Shown piece after piece: positions 18,101 through 25,311 of a DNA stretch of 64,000 nt. Location: contig JBAZJB010000001.1 in assembly GCA_041651575.1 (NCBI GenBank), positions 558,001-622,000 of the forward strand, in the 5' to 3' direction. Each line of letters opens with the position of its first letter. Position 1 is the stretch's first letter. This stretch comes from JAQUOT01 sp041651575 (GTDB lineage Archaea > Nanobdellota > Nanobdellia > SCGC-AAA011-G17 > JAFCDX01). The notes beneath the pieces are model-generated. The model searched no databases. It was given only the letters and a program-made list of their open reading frames with translations, and had not been told where the DNA came from. The position numbers and the translations under genes were made by a program.

Positions 18101-18605
18101 TTAAAGTTAAATTTAAATCTATTTTTTCTGGAACTTTTGTCTCATCTTTTACTTGTTTTAATAATAAATAAATATATCCCATATTATCTAAACTTCTTGC
18201 ATAAGTTTGTGGCATTATAAATTGTGGTTGAGAAGCTAAATATTCTGTAGAACCAGAAACAGAAACGTACCCTGATTTTATTATTGGTTGTCCTATAAAT
18301 GGTTCGGATTCAGGAGAATTTTCTTGCATAAATAAAGAACCCAATGTACTTCCTTCAAGATAAACAACAACAGGAACATTTCTTGATTCTATAAGTGAAG
18401 AAGCAATTACTGGAGGTTGATAGTTTACTACATTAACAATTATAGCTTCTCCTAAATCTTGATTATCTAAATTATTTTCAATTGCAGAAGTTGGGAAAGT
18501 TGGATTTATAGTCATATCTTCTACAGAATAAACAGAAGCAGGAACAATCAAAATAGTTATCACTATCATAAACATTGCTATTATTATTTTATTTATTTCT
18601 TTCAT
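12099..18605 (-). CDS. Giant secreted protein (2168 aa) with Cys-rich C terminus
   Basis: The N terminus has a basic start and a hydrophobic run ending near PASVYS, a typical signal peptide. The mature part alternates beta-rich segments with helical, probably coiled-coil stretches (about 680-780 and 1550-1700). Knot-like Cys motifs of the type CPSGLTCYSGKC (about 335) and CLKGFRCVEKKC (about 1750) recur. The last 250 residues contain dense Cys pairs (CSDCG, CMQCDKTC, CDVCYSL), suggesting disulfide-bonded modules. It lies 1 bp downstream of a 674-aa class III signal protein and is coupled to a downstream membrane protein. I propose an adhesin or structural surface component; no known domain is certain. 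Confidence 0.85.
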   Translation of the reverse strand: MKEINKIIIAMFMIVITILIVPASVYSVEDMTINPTFPTSAIENNLDNQDLGEAIIVNVVNYQPPVIASSLIESRNVPVVVYLEGSTLGSLFMQENSPESEPFIGQPIIKSGYVSVSGSTEYLASQPQFIMPQTYARSLDNMGYIYLLLKQVKDETKVPEKIDLNLTLKLYFDFNRGFGDVSAQDLILKESSVEEDWKKTDSISNSFWNGKGYLRVTKIEGNRAYIQVYGSGFGLLGIGDASELERRGIVVLTKGDSRTMSLPGSSSFFNDRFTLKLNEVSEPEDTAQLKVTVNGEQTTKTIARGMKIYSGSNWIIDSISNDTTEISCKTDANCPSGLTCYSGKCVSAGSAQKLTTQQVIIRNSYGDIKILYRTYNDKATGETETLILSDKVQVEGIENNLCDKNILQETPTLNDLVKSNNDKNDNDNAMKLYCTSIQKLKDSIKDAGDNQKYTYYAYDLIGQNYERLSDILPVNTDSFNAKKIAIYYYGHAEQTNEITTKIAQLKNDLYTNSKSEMVYLEDEGAFVSLVDIIPVAEADKSTAELTIGGVSGIYREGEPISILDGTSYQFNSVGEKLIWYIDKIDSNTVYLSRKRQTKSTLGVTSEVSEQTVYINPGKATTIYKDIGTDGKPVQNSIVDISLKKINSKKRAYVTVYPGTGEAYSTSNFQVHLGVDKRMIEWTPEQIDKMINATQKQIDQLSKFIKQLDDIIKVWKNVCMVTYGLLIVKNAFTAGAADRALARKEVMPMYNDECKKEILSSPEKKTMSQCLTDKADEIESTLNVAEGLVGKRNDCLTSKDNSCLSGIDLYDNDENKKIIENAAELNKNALIANPVDKAQFLDYQFYCVDMKNENLGIDEYREDKCDDAKNSIKNKLNAYDAAYEKSNIGTTNFNELSANKKTEATSRFQYLYNLALGVLDTNAKISPEDEKRYINQFNNEFGIDAKNVKIEPLVSETNIETGITATTYSTNIDSTTGKVTITDSGTYKLLKVSDAPENVKNIICSSESTKKTCLDSEWKFQGYNVYKDTTKDDKYIIALQSLKSADSGLNDKYAQNAKAEFIEKGKPFCLPTGSNGNFVKILSWYEYGTPNDCEYWNVGADGLLCSGEDRLIAGKDVINTREDTKGLCQNLVAKYKSSTCTEGGSLMGSLNPNTNRPFLCSMQGYKLAQSSTNANCQDFMDPDDCKTLFAVCDPVMCPNSRFNLGGNYEVSGSVVETGIIGSLVLGMPNYPETPLPICLPGISAGLKSIRSLLEGFVQCLHTSKINHENIGICDKIRSLGICELLWKEIINTFNMQGGLINFISEKMFGINSGGSEYLDFTTNMETTSNMVNYFTKEYASSAFSAYNAMSTQEFGTKICKAAIFGKFAEVGSLLDQISEPENPPQFYAEFDESPYITEAGNIPSTGTNKLGNLQEMSLYNVYFHIYAGSIPEALRTGVNSKGVKYAVYLVDDQGYSIPVTSEQRGSAYEIIEYGKYADKNNKVFDKPGMTKICVSISGSTECGFGKVTTNYALNALNDEIVQNEAARKITSQKQCVPDSPTLSTSLGSVVLPEEYGAISTGIVRTCSTINPGSGTNANDWSPIAGSTCGKDKSGNDLGICWINTKTIDIKNKEKREDVMNAFALNKKQMDEGTAKYNEILAGLFDVQKSKAYFAELESKLSLAKENKNLESKKEILIGLLSGNDFKGFNKEKTEKDIPSNNEAVINYVELSQYSLDTSIKIWSQIRVGEIYMLLGDTIKTSIERVECGDNVNECLKGFRCVEKKCVEETINVNNKGGGGSETTESDCTKVFDPAACLFPCIWKVNTCNNPATQTVLSNTQKITIKEGEMQKGILKDFPEFWIKLESIGTTTAKERKLSVISDSEQEIVEEIKRVGEPIPTTASIILPKTCFTGISVREILYKDTPVEVYCKEYNKRVQLNLKGLTDNTATIEVKYLASTTLPGLISKCSDCGNGALNTCDKEECNNEKKGSDCYATYSVFGSYNFFCSDCGGKCESFNDLNNLEETKLLCMQCDKTCILENNKCKPITPLDQCDVCYSLSKSECISKCKEKCTWRDNRCNTIALKGINILIRTFENTVLESYTYNTNQGWIFLGNSKRITFTKDFKNGITQIVKMCNADEHCRIIQIEKEGDDTTRKNFAKQDNTLTGVTEKKDIDKWLIIGAYNALIK

Positions 18606-18606
18606 T

Positions 18607-20610
18607 TTATTCTGGATATCTAAACATAGGTAAACCTGCGTTTTCCTGTATTGAATTATAAATGATATTCATATTTTCCTGGGTTGAAGGTATTTGATCA
18701 ACAATAGTATAAAAGTTCATTACATTTTTCTCTGCAATTTGTTCTCTTTCCAAATCAAATTCAAATTCTGCTCCACCCTTTATTGCTTGCTCTACAATTA
18801 TATCTTCAATTTTTACAGAATAACATTTTTCTTCTTCTCCAAACAAGTTCCAAATTGCTGGCTTTGATACTTTTACACATTTATTTATTTCTCCCCCTTG
18901 TAGTTTTATTGGCCAAGTACTACTTCCCATAATATAAGATTTAACTTCATATCTTCCTGGAATTAAATCAATTTGTGCAGCAGGTTCTTTTATTGAATAA
19001 GCAAAAGAAGCTGTAAAATCATTATCCATATTTTTCAATTCAAAAATAACAGTTTCAGATTCATAAGGATCTCTTACTTGCCCAGTACTTTTTTCTATTA
19101 ATTTAACTGTAGGAGTTATTTTATAGATAGGTTCTAAGATTAATGAAATACTTTTTTCTTCGTTTGTAGATACTATTTGTTTTGCTTTGTAATAACCTTC
19201 TTTTTCTCCAATTATTGCTCCATTAATACAAGAAGGGAATAATCCAGATAAGTAAGCTCCTTCATCTGTCATTTTTATATCACATTGTGTAGTAAAGCAT
19301 TTGAATTTTATATTTGTTTCTGGAAGAGGAATCATATTTCCATAATTATCTGAAGCAAAAGTATAAACATCTATTTTTGTTGAAGGATTTTTACATATTC
19401 TCGATTCAAATTCTGGTTGATCATAAGTTCCATAAATATTTTTCTTTGGTTGATTATTATCAATTATAACTTGCGAAGCAAATTGGAAAGTATAACCTTC
19501 TCCATCCAAAGCAGCTGTATCTGTTAAAATAACTAAAATAGGATATTTTAAATCATAAATAAAATGATAATTATAAATGCACATTAAATAAGCAATTGGT
19601 CCTGCATATTCGCTTAATTTCTCGGTAAGAGAAGTTCCCTGCATCAAATCTCCGTCACTTGGATAAACATCTACAATTGTAGGCCAAGTATTTGAATACA
19701 TAAAATTTATATCCAAATTTGCAGCGCTTGTTTTTGGATCCAACATAAAATAAGAAGCGTCTTGGTTTACTGAAGAAAACTTCGAACCTTTAACAAGATA
19801 AGCAGGAGTATTAATTGATAAAGCATCTTTTATATTATTTGTAACTTCTTGCTTTGACCAGAATTTAGGTTTACAATCAAAATCGGTTCCAGAAAAAGGA
19901 ATATTTTCATAAGCAACTAACATATCAATAGTTTTTTCTTCAAAGAAATTTAATTCTTGTTGTTTCATAATACCGGAAGAAACCTTATACATTTTTCCTA
20001 AAGGAACGTCTAATTTTGCTTGATGCTCTTTCAAATTAAAATTAAAATCTTTTAAAGTAAATGAAACAGGCATTTCTAAATTAATTAAAACAGAATTATC
20101 TAAAATAGAAACATCATATTTTCTTTCAGTAGTTACTATGAAAGAATATCCTTGATTAGTAAGTCCTTCCAATCCACTTATACATTCTGCCATATTATTA
20201 GCAACATATTCTCCAATCTCTTTTTCCATAGATTCAATAGTTGGAATTTGTTCTTGTTGTATTCCATTTGAAGTTTCATAAAACCAATAAGCTGTTTTCA
20301 ATCCAGGAAAAGATTCTAATTTATTTGAAAAAGGAGTTACAGGTGTAACTGGAAGATTATCCACTGGAATTTGTATATAGCCTCCTTGAATACCCATTGT
20401 AACTATTGCTTTTTTTGCAAGTTCATAAACACAAGAATCAATATACTCTTTTACAGGAACAGCTTGATCTGGCACAGTTCCGGCCTTTAAAATATTAGTG
20501 TCTGTTCTACTTTGAATAAAATATTGTCTTACAAAAAAGGCAGAAATAATTATCAATAATATAATAAAACCCAAGATTATATAAATCGTTACCTGGCCCC
20601 TTTTTTCCAT
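18607..20610 (-). CDS. Large pilin-like protein with class III signal peptide
   Basis: Start ATG 20610 gives MEKRGQVTIYIILG, a textbook class III signal: a basic KRG, the cleavage site before Gln, and a hydrophobic helix of about 20 residues as in archaellins and archaeal pilins. A reading frame 7 codons longer is possible but would bury this signal. The 667-aa protein has a large beta-rich outer part with several Cys and a calcium-binding-like Asp cluster, far bigger than a normal pilin. It is the first gene of the operon with the 2168-aa protein. It probably sits at a pilus tip or as an anchored surface subunit. Confidence 0.85.
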   Translation of the reverse strand: MEKRGQVTIYIILGFIILLIIISAFFVRQYFIQSRTDTNILKAGTVPDQAVPVKEYIDSCVYELAKKAIVTMGIQGGYIQIPVDNLPVTPVTPFSNKLESFPGLKTAYWFYETSNGIQQEQIPTIESMEKEIGEYVANNMAECISGLEGLTNQGYSFIVTTERKYDVSILDNSVLINLEMPVSFTLKDFNFNLKEHQAKLDVPLGKMYKVSSGIMKQQELNFFEEKTIDMLVAYENIPFSGTDFDCKPKFWSKQEVTNNIKDALSINTPAYLVKGSKFSSVNQDASYFMLDPKTSAANLDINFMYSNTWPTIVDVYPSDGDLMQGTSLTEKLSEYAGPIAYLMCIYNYHFIYDLKYPILVILTDTAALDGEGYTFQFASQVIIDNNQPKKNIYGTYDQPEFESRICKNPSTKIDVYTFASDNYGNMIPLPETNIKFKCFTTQCDIKMTDEGAYLSGLFPSCINGAIIGEKEGYYKAKQIVSTNEEKSISLILEPIYKITPTVKLIEKSTGQVRDPYESETVIFELKNMDNDFTASFAYSIKEPAAQIDLIPGRYEVKSYIMGSSTWPIKLQGGEINKCVKVSKPAIWNLFGEEEKCYSVKIEDIIVEQAIKGGAEFEFDLEREQIAEKNVMNFYTIVDQIPSTQENMNIIYNSIQENAGLPMFRYPE

Positions 20611-20631
20611 ATAAATACTATTAAAAGTCAA

Positions 20632-20682
20632 TATATAAAGTTTTTGAATACGTTTAAATATCTAAAATTTACAGTATAAAAC
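20632..20682. promoter_or_regulatory. Divergent promoter region
   Basis: Fifty bases hold two TATA-like boxes: on minus CTTTATATATTG (about 20632-20642) for the pilin-like/giant protein operon, and on plus CGTTTAAATATC (20650-20661) for the U32 gene. Confidence 0.5.
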
Positions 20683-21876
20683 ATGAAAAACAAACCAGAA
20701 TTATTAAGTCCTGTATCTGACTTTACAAGTCTTACTTCTGCTATAAAATCTGGTTGTAATGCTATATATTTTGGTGTAAAAGAACTAAATATGAGAATAA
20801 CTGCAAATAATTTTAAATTAAATGAATTAAAAAAAGTTGTGGATATATGCCACAAAAATAAAGTCAAGGCTTATCTAACTTTAAACACAATAATCTATAA
20901 TAATGAATTAAATAAAATTAAAAAAATATTAAAAACTGCTAAAAAAGCAAAAATAGATGCAATAATTTGTTGGGATTTTTCTGTTATACAAGAAGTTAAA
21001 AAATTAAAATTACCTTTTCATATAAGTACACAAGCTTCTGTTTCAAATATAGAATCTGCTAAATTTTATAAAAGTCTTGGAGCTGAAAGAATTATTTTAG
21101 CTAGAGAATTGAGTTTAGAACAAATAAAAGAAATAAAGAAAAAAGTAAATATTCAGGTTGAATGTTTTATTCATGGTGCAATGTGTGTTGCATTATCTGG
21201 AAGATGTTTTACAAGCCAATTTGTTTTTGGAAGATCTGCAAATCGTGGTGATTGCTTACAACCTTGCAGAAGAAATTACATTGTTAAAGATAAAAGAATT
21301 GGTTATGAATTAGAACTAGAAAATGATGCTGTTTTAAGTCCAAAAGATTTGTGCACTTTACCTTTTATAGAAAAATTAATTGAATCTGGAATAAACTCTT
21401 TTAAAATTGAAGGACGTGCAAGAAGCCCAGATTATGTTTCTACTGTTACAAAAGTTTATAGAAAAGCTATTGATGCTTATTTTGAAAATAAATTAACAAA
21501 TAATTTGAAACAAGAATTAATTTCTGAATTAAAAATAGTTTATAATAGAGATTTTAGTTCTGGATTTTACTTAGGTAAACCAATAAATGAATTTACAAGT
21601 CCAGATAATCAAGCAACAAGAAAAAAAGTCCAAATTGGAATAATAAAAAATTATTATAAAAATATAAACGTGGCTGAAATAAAATTATTAACAAGAGATT
21701 TAAAATTAAACGATTTAATTATGATTCAAGGTCCAACAACAGGAGTAATAGAACAAAAAGTAAACTCTATGGAATTAAACAATAAAAAAATTGATATTGG
21801 AAAGAAAGGAACAATTATTGGAATTAAAATTAATAACTTAGTAAGAAAAAACGATAAAGTTTTCTTGATAATTTAG
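20683..21876 (+). CDS. U32-family protein (TrhP/YegQ/UbiU-like)
   Basis: A 397-aa peptidase U32 family member, cytoplasmic. The TIM-barrel N-terminal half starts PELLSPVSDFTSL, and the family's four conserved cysteines are present (CFIHGAMC, then GRCFTS and DCLQPCRR), which in characterised members bind a 4Fe-4S cluster. A C-terminal beta domain follows. Characterised bacterial members hydroxylate tRNA U34 or rRNA, or ubiquinone precursors, using prephenate rather than hydrolysing peptides; an RNA-hydroxylation role is the likelier guess here, as tRNA genes follow. The gene stops directly at the tRNA-Val 3' end. Confidence 0.9.
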   Translation: MKNKPELLSPVSDFTSLTSAIKSGCNAIYFGVKELNMRITANNFKLNELKKVVDICHKNKVKAYLTLNTIIYNNELNKIKKILKTAKKAKIDAIICWDFSVIQEVKKLKLPFHISTQASVSNIESAKFYKSLGAERIILARELSLEQIKEIKKKVNIQVECFIHGAMCVALSGRCFTSQFVFGRSANRGDCLQPCRRNYIVKDKRIGYELELENDAVLSPKDLCTLPFIEKLIESGINSFKIEGRARSPDYVSTVTKVYRKAIDAYFENKLTNNLKQELISELKIVYNRDFSSGFYLGKPINEFTSPDNQATRKKVQIGIIKNYYKNINVAEIKLLTRDLKLNDLIMIQGPTTGVIEQKVNSMELNNKKIDIGKKGTIIGIKINNLVRKNDKVFLII

Positions 21877-21948
21877 TGGACCCAAAGGGAATCGAACCCT
21901 TGATCTTCGCTAAGTCAAAGCGACGTCGTACCACTAGACTATGGGTCC
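21877..21948 (-). tRNA. tRNA-Val (GAC)
   Basis: Complement strand, 72 nt: acceptor GGACCCA/TGGGTCC with A73, D-arm GTC/GAC, anticodon stem TCGCT/AGCGA with loop TTGACTT, T-arm AAGGG TTCGATT CCCTT. The anticodon reads GAC. Position 37 is U, unusual because this site is nearly always a purine; a Gln reading (TTG) would need a broken stem, so Val is preferred. Confidence 0.85.
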
Positions 21949-21962
21949 TTAAAATAAAAATG

Positions 21963-22034
21963 AGCCTCAGGGGAGAGTTGAACTCCCGACCTGCTGATTA
22001 CAAGTCAGCTGCTCCACCACTGAGCTACTGAGGC
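21963..22034 (-). tRNA. tRNA-Thr (TGT)
   Basis: Complement strand, 72 nt: acceptor GCCTCAG/CTGAGGC, D-arm GCTC/GAGC, anticodon stem GCTGA/TCAGC with loop CTTGTAA (anticodon TGT), T-arm GGGAG TTCAACT CTCCC, discriminator T73. No intron. It lies 14 bp from tRNA-Val, so both probably share one precursor. Confidence 0.95.
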
Positions 22035-22071
22035 ATAAGAATCAATTCCAGAACTAAATTTAAATACGTTT

Positions 22072-22644
22072 CTATTCTAACTTTTTAAAGGTTTTAACAA
22101 CTAAATAAGATAAAGGATATATCTTTTTAAGGTCTTTTTGAAGGTCTTTTTGTAATCTAAAAGAGATTATAGCATCTATCAATTCTTGATAATTTGAATT
22201 TTTAACAAATTCTTTTACATCTTCATCTAGTTTTTTTCTTACGGCAGTTAAAACTGCGTTTTGTGGTTTATGTTTTGAAAGAGCCAATATCTTTAGTATT
22301 ACTTTTACATTATCTTTTGTCTTTAAATTCTTAGTTTCATCTATTTTTCCTTTAGACATTTTTGTTAATCTTCTTGAATAAGCTTTAACAATTTCATACC
22401 CCATTATTTCTGTTGCACCTTTATTCTCTTTTATTTCTTTAACTTTGAATATGACTTTAAAATTCTGTTTTTTAGGATCTCCTGTAAGCATGGATAAATT
22501 TGCATCTATTACTTTTCCAACTAATTGAGAAACATCATAAACATGGGATTCTCCAAGTTCTACATTAGTAAACTCTTTAGAGGCCATTAAAGGCACCCAA
22601 ATTTTTTTCAAATTTTTCTTGCTTATTGTTGTCTGTTCTGCCAT
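22072..22644 (-). CDS. rps3ae: 30S ribosomal protein S3Ae (eS1)
   Basis: A 190-aa protein with S3Ae features: N-terminal KKIWVPLMASKEFTNVELGE, the GDPKKQNFKVIFKV segment, then IVKAYSRRLTKMSKGKID and the C-terminal helix rich in Lys. It is the last gene of the S15-RecJ-S3Ae set, 42 bp after recJ. Length is normal for archaea. Confidence 0.95.
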   Translation of the reverse strand: MAEQTTISKKNLKKIWVPLMASKEFTNVELGESHVYDVSQLVGKVIDANLSMLTGDPKKQNFKVIFKVKEIKENKGATEIMGYEIVKAYSRRLTKMSKGKIDETKNLKTKDNVKVILKILALSKHKPQNAVLTAVRKKLDEDVKEFVKNSNYQELIDAIISFRLQKDLQKDLKKIYPLSYLVVKTFKKLE

Positions 22645-22686
22645 TTTAATTTAGATTTTTTTGAGAGATTAATTTAATAAAGCTTT

Positions 22687-24129
22687 CTATTTAGCTTCTT
22701 TTAAAACTTGTATAGCTGTACTTAAAAAGTCTTTTTCTTGCTCTAAAGAGAGTATACAACCTGCTGCTTCTCCATGACCTCCGAATTCTGCATCTTTTAA
22801 AGGCAATTTTTCAGAAATACTTTCTACTAATTTCCTAAGATCCTTTTTAGTGTCTATCCCCCTTATAGAAGCTTTTAAACATCCATCCAAGGTATGCCCT
22901 ACAGTCATTATAATTGTTCCATTGGGATACAAATTAGACTTAGTAATCATAGAAGTTAGAGTTCCTATCATAGTATCTTTCAAATTATCTTCTGAATTTA
23001 TCAAAACATAACCAGGTCCTTCTTGAATAGTTTCTGTTTTTCTTTTCGAATAAAACCAATTTAATGCTTTAATAATTTCTTTTTTATAATCCAATAATAA
23101 TAAATTTGCTTTTTCTTTGGAAATAGAATCATTCAAACATACTCCAATACCTAAAGAAGGTTTTCCCATTTTACTACAAGCATTTAATAAAGTTGCAAAT
23201 TCTTTTGCATTTCTTGTTACAGAATCTTCTGCTTCATCTACTAAAGTATAAATATCTCCTAAAACATCGTCTGGATTTTTTTCACTACCCATTCTTTTTA
23301 AGATTATAGCAGTAGTTAATTTTTTAATTTCTTCATCTGATAAATCACATAATCTTCTAAATTTGTTTTCTGGATTTTTTGCAGGAATTCCTAATTCATT
23401 TAAAAGTTGTGATGCATTTTCTTCTGATCCAGTAATACCTGGAATATAAGGATCTGTACTATACTCCAATAATCTATGTAAGGGTTTTGTCTGAGCTCCA
23501 AACATTCTAAGTCCTCTCTCAACTTTAATTTTTTTAACAGAAATTGCATCTTCTAAAATTCTTTGATTTAAATAACTGAATTTATCTTCATTATATTCAT
23601 TTGTGTCATATGCTTGAATATCTCCTAAGGCACCAATTAAAGCTAAATGAGCCAAATCAATATTTTTTTCATTCAAATTTTTAAAAAAGATGTAAGTAAC
23701 TCCTGCTCCAGAAACTTCAAAAGAACCGTCGATATCAAATAAATGTGGATTCACTATAAAAATATTTTCTGAATTTTCTTTTAAAAGTTCTTTATCTATT
23801 ATATGATGATCTAAAATAAAGATTATTTTTTCTTTTAATATTTCTTTCATAAAATGTATACTTCCAGAACCTAAATCTGTAAAAAAATAAACTTTATAAT
23901 CTTCGTTTTTTAATTCTTCTAATTTTTTCTTAGTAAGTTGTTTTACTGTTGAAATAGAAAATTTTAAACCCTCTCTTTTAAAAGCTGCACTTGCTATTGC
24001 TGCAGAACAAATCCCATCTGCATCTCTGTGAGAAATTAATTTTATTGGTTCTTCTTTTAAGTTTTCTAAATTTTTAAATTTAGCTACGATATCATTTACA
24101 TAATTAACAAAAGTTTCATAATTATCCAT
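22687..24129 (-). CDS. Archaeal RecJ-like DHH phosphoesterase (GAN type)
   Basis: A 480-aa DHH/DHHA1 nuclease. Catalytic motifs appear in order: HRDADGICSAA (motif I), DLGSGS (II), the DHH triad in ILDHHIID, the later Asp in GALGDIQAYD, and the DHHA1 signature GGHGEAAGC near the C terminus. Archaeal members are single-strand exonucleases that associate with GINS at the replication fork or act in RNA decay. It lies 16 bp downstream of rps15 and upstream of rps3ae, a conserved archaeal arrangement. Confidence 0.93.
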   Translation of the reverse strand: MDNYETFVNYVNDIVAKFKNLENLKEEPIKLISHRDADGICSAAIASAAFKREGLKFSISTVKQLTKKKLEELKNEDYKVYFFTDLGSGSIHFMKEILKEKIIFILDHHIIDKELLKENSENIFIVNPHLFDIDGSFEVSGAGVTYIFFKNLNEKNIDLAHLALIGALGDIQAYDTNEYNEDKFSYLNQRILEDAISVKKIKVERGLRMFGAQTKPLHRLLEYSTDPYIPGITGSEENASQLLNELGIPAKNPENKFRRLCDLSDEEIKKLTTAIILKRMGSEKNPDDVLGDIYTLVDEAEDSVTRNAKEFATLLNACSKMGKPSLGIGVCLNDSISKEKANLLLLDYKKEIIKALNWFYSKRKTETIQEGPGYVLINSEDNLKDTMIGTLTSMITKSNLYPNGTIIMTVGHTLDGCLKASIRGIDTKKDLRKLVESISEKLPLKDAEFGGHGEAAGCILSLEQEKDFLSTAIQVLKEAK

Positions 24130-24145
24130 TTTAAAAATAAAAGGC

Positions 24146-24604
24146 TTATCCGCCCATAATTAATTTAACTGCTTCTTGGCTGTATTTCCAATCTTTTGGA
24201 AGTCTTCCAATTTTTTTGTAATAATTTACAAGCCTATTAATCTTTGATTCTGCTAATATTAAACCACGTTTAGCAGACATATCTTTCTTATTTTTTTCTA
24301 CATGTTTATTAAGTTTAATTTGAGTCTTAATTAAAGCAGTTAAATCTTCAGGTAATTTTGTTAATAAATCGTGTTCTTTTAAAACTTGCAATAATTTCTT
24401 TTTTAATATTACAGAAACATCTGGGATACCATAAACATCTCTTAAAACAATTCCAATTTGACTTGGAGTTTTTTCTTCTTTGAATAATTTGATTATAATT
24501 TGTTCAACTTCTTTTGAATCATATTTTAACCAAGTAGGTTTAACTTTTTTAAAGGGCTTTTTAGATCCACTTTGTCCTTTGATATGTCCATACATTCTTG
24601 CCAT
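24146..24604 (-). CDS. rps15: 30S ribosomal protein S15
   Basis: A 152-aa archaeal/eukaryotic type S15 (uS15). The N-terminal extension with MARMYGHIKGQSGSKKP is diagnostic, followed by the PSQIGIVLRDVYGIPDV segment and the C-terminal helical core with LAESKINRLVNYYKKIGRLP. It heads an operon with recJ-like and rps3ae genes. Confidence 0.96.
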   Translation of the reverse strand: MARMYGHIKGQSGSKKPFKKVKPTWLKYDSKEVEQIIIKLFKEEKTPSQIGIVLRDVYGIPDVSVILKKKLLQVLKEHDLLTKLPEDLTALIKTQIKLNKHVEKNKKDMSAKRGLILAESKINRLVNYYKKIGRLPKDWKYSQEAVKLIMGG

Positions 24605-24687
24605 TTTGTATTTTAACCGAGAATAAGCTTAGTTTAATGGTATAAACAAGCCGTAACCGGTCTATCCTAATTTCATTGCTTTTAACT

Positions 24688-24701
24688 TATTTATAAAGGT
24701 T
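24688..24701 (-). promoter_or_regulatory. Probable promoter of the S15 operon
   Basis: The minus strand reads CCTTTATAAATAAG about 90 bp before the rps15 ATG, which would give a leader of about 60 nt after the usual 25-bp spacing. Confidence 0.4.
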
Positions 24702-24740
24702 TGTATAGCCCTAGGAGGATTCGAACCTCCGTCAGAAGAT

Positions 24741-24753
24741 TTCTTTTCGAAAT
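24741..24753 (-). other. Canonical tRNA intron at position 37/38 (13 nt)
   Basis: In the precursor the outer helix GGAGA/TCTTC, the 4-bp central helix CTTT/AAAG, a 3-nt 5' bulge GGA and a 3-nt 3' bulge AAA form a textbook 3-4-3 bulge-helix-bulge. Cutting after the second base of each bulge joins G37 to A38 exactly. Confidence 0.85.
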
Positions 24754-24769
24754 CCAAAGTCTCCTATCC

Positions 24770-24790
24770 CTAGCCTTGGTTTTAACCAAT
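24770..24790 (-). other. Non-canonical D-loop tRNA intron (21 nt)
   Basis: The insert contains the hairpin TTGG/CCAA, stacked on the helix GGCC/GGCT with a 3-nt AAA bulge on the 5' side and AG on the 3' side next to the D-stem. Removal restores a D-loop of ordinary length. The relaxed bulge geometry makes the exact cut sites an inference. Confidence 0.65.
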
Positions 24791-24849
24791 TTGGCCACTA
24801 GACTATAGGGCTGTATAAAGATTGAGAACTAAAGCTTTTAAAAAACTTT

Positions 24850-25311
24850 CTAAAAGATTAATTTAAACAAATAGAATGCATCCAATCCCAATAAAGCTAC
24901 AAATAACAAGATTTCAAAGATAGAACCTGTTTTGATAAAACCAGATACTCTAAAAGTAAGGATTGGATTCAAAAAATTTATTCCAGAAACAGTTAGAGCA
25001 TCTAATATTAAATGTGAAAAATAACCTATTAAAATTGCAAAACCCATTAAATTTAAGTTTAAAATATAATTAAATATTAAAAATAATAATATTGGGATAT
25101 AAATTGAATGGAAAATTCCTCTGTGTGAAAATAACTTTGCTATAAACCATAATTTTTTACCTAATTTAGATCCTGCTTCATCTACATCTGGAATTACAGA
25201 AACTAAACAAACTAGTAAAATAAAAATATATTTGTTTGAAATATCAGGTAAATATTTTAAAGAAAATAATGAACATAAAAGTCCAAAAGCTAAATGGGTA
25301 TAAAACATCAT
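24850..25311 (-). CDS. DUF457/YdjM-like membrane-bound metal-dependent hydrolase
   Basis: A 153-aa polytopic protein (about four to five TM helices). It carries the family's motifs: N-terminal YTHLAFGLL, then VIPDVDE, HRGIFHS and YFSHLILDALT. The His and Asp residues are the presumed metal ligands. Bacterial YdjM is under SOS control; the biochemical reaction is unknown. Its start overlaps the RPA stop by 4 bp, so it is translated with RPA. Confidence 0.88.
   Translation of the reverse strand: MMFYTHLAFGLLCSLFSLKYLPDISNKYIFILLVCLVSVIPDVDEAGSKLGKKLWFIAKLFSHRGIFHSIYIPILLFLIFNYILNLNLMGFAILIGYFSHLILDALTVSGINFLNPILTFRVSGFIKTGSIFEILLFVALLGLDAFYLFKLIF

Larger units (their letters stand above)
24706..24812 (-). 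tRNA. tRNA-Gln (TTG) with two apparent introns
   Basis: Complement strand, 107 nt. Acceptor AGCCCTA/TAGGGCT with A73 and T-arm GGAGG TTCGAAT CCTCC are clear. Taking out 13 nt (24741-24753) from the anticodon loop gives stem GGAGA/TCTTC and loop CTTTGGA, anticodon TTG. Taking out 21 nt (24770-24790) from the D-loop gives D-stem GTCT/GGAT. The mature tRNA would be 73 nt, a normal cloverleaf. The first intron fits a canonical BHB; the second is at a non-canonical site with a relaxed BHB. Both would be cut by the EndA encoded at 6146-6730. Confidence 0.85.
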
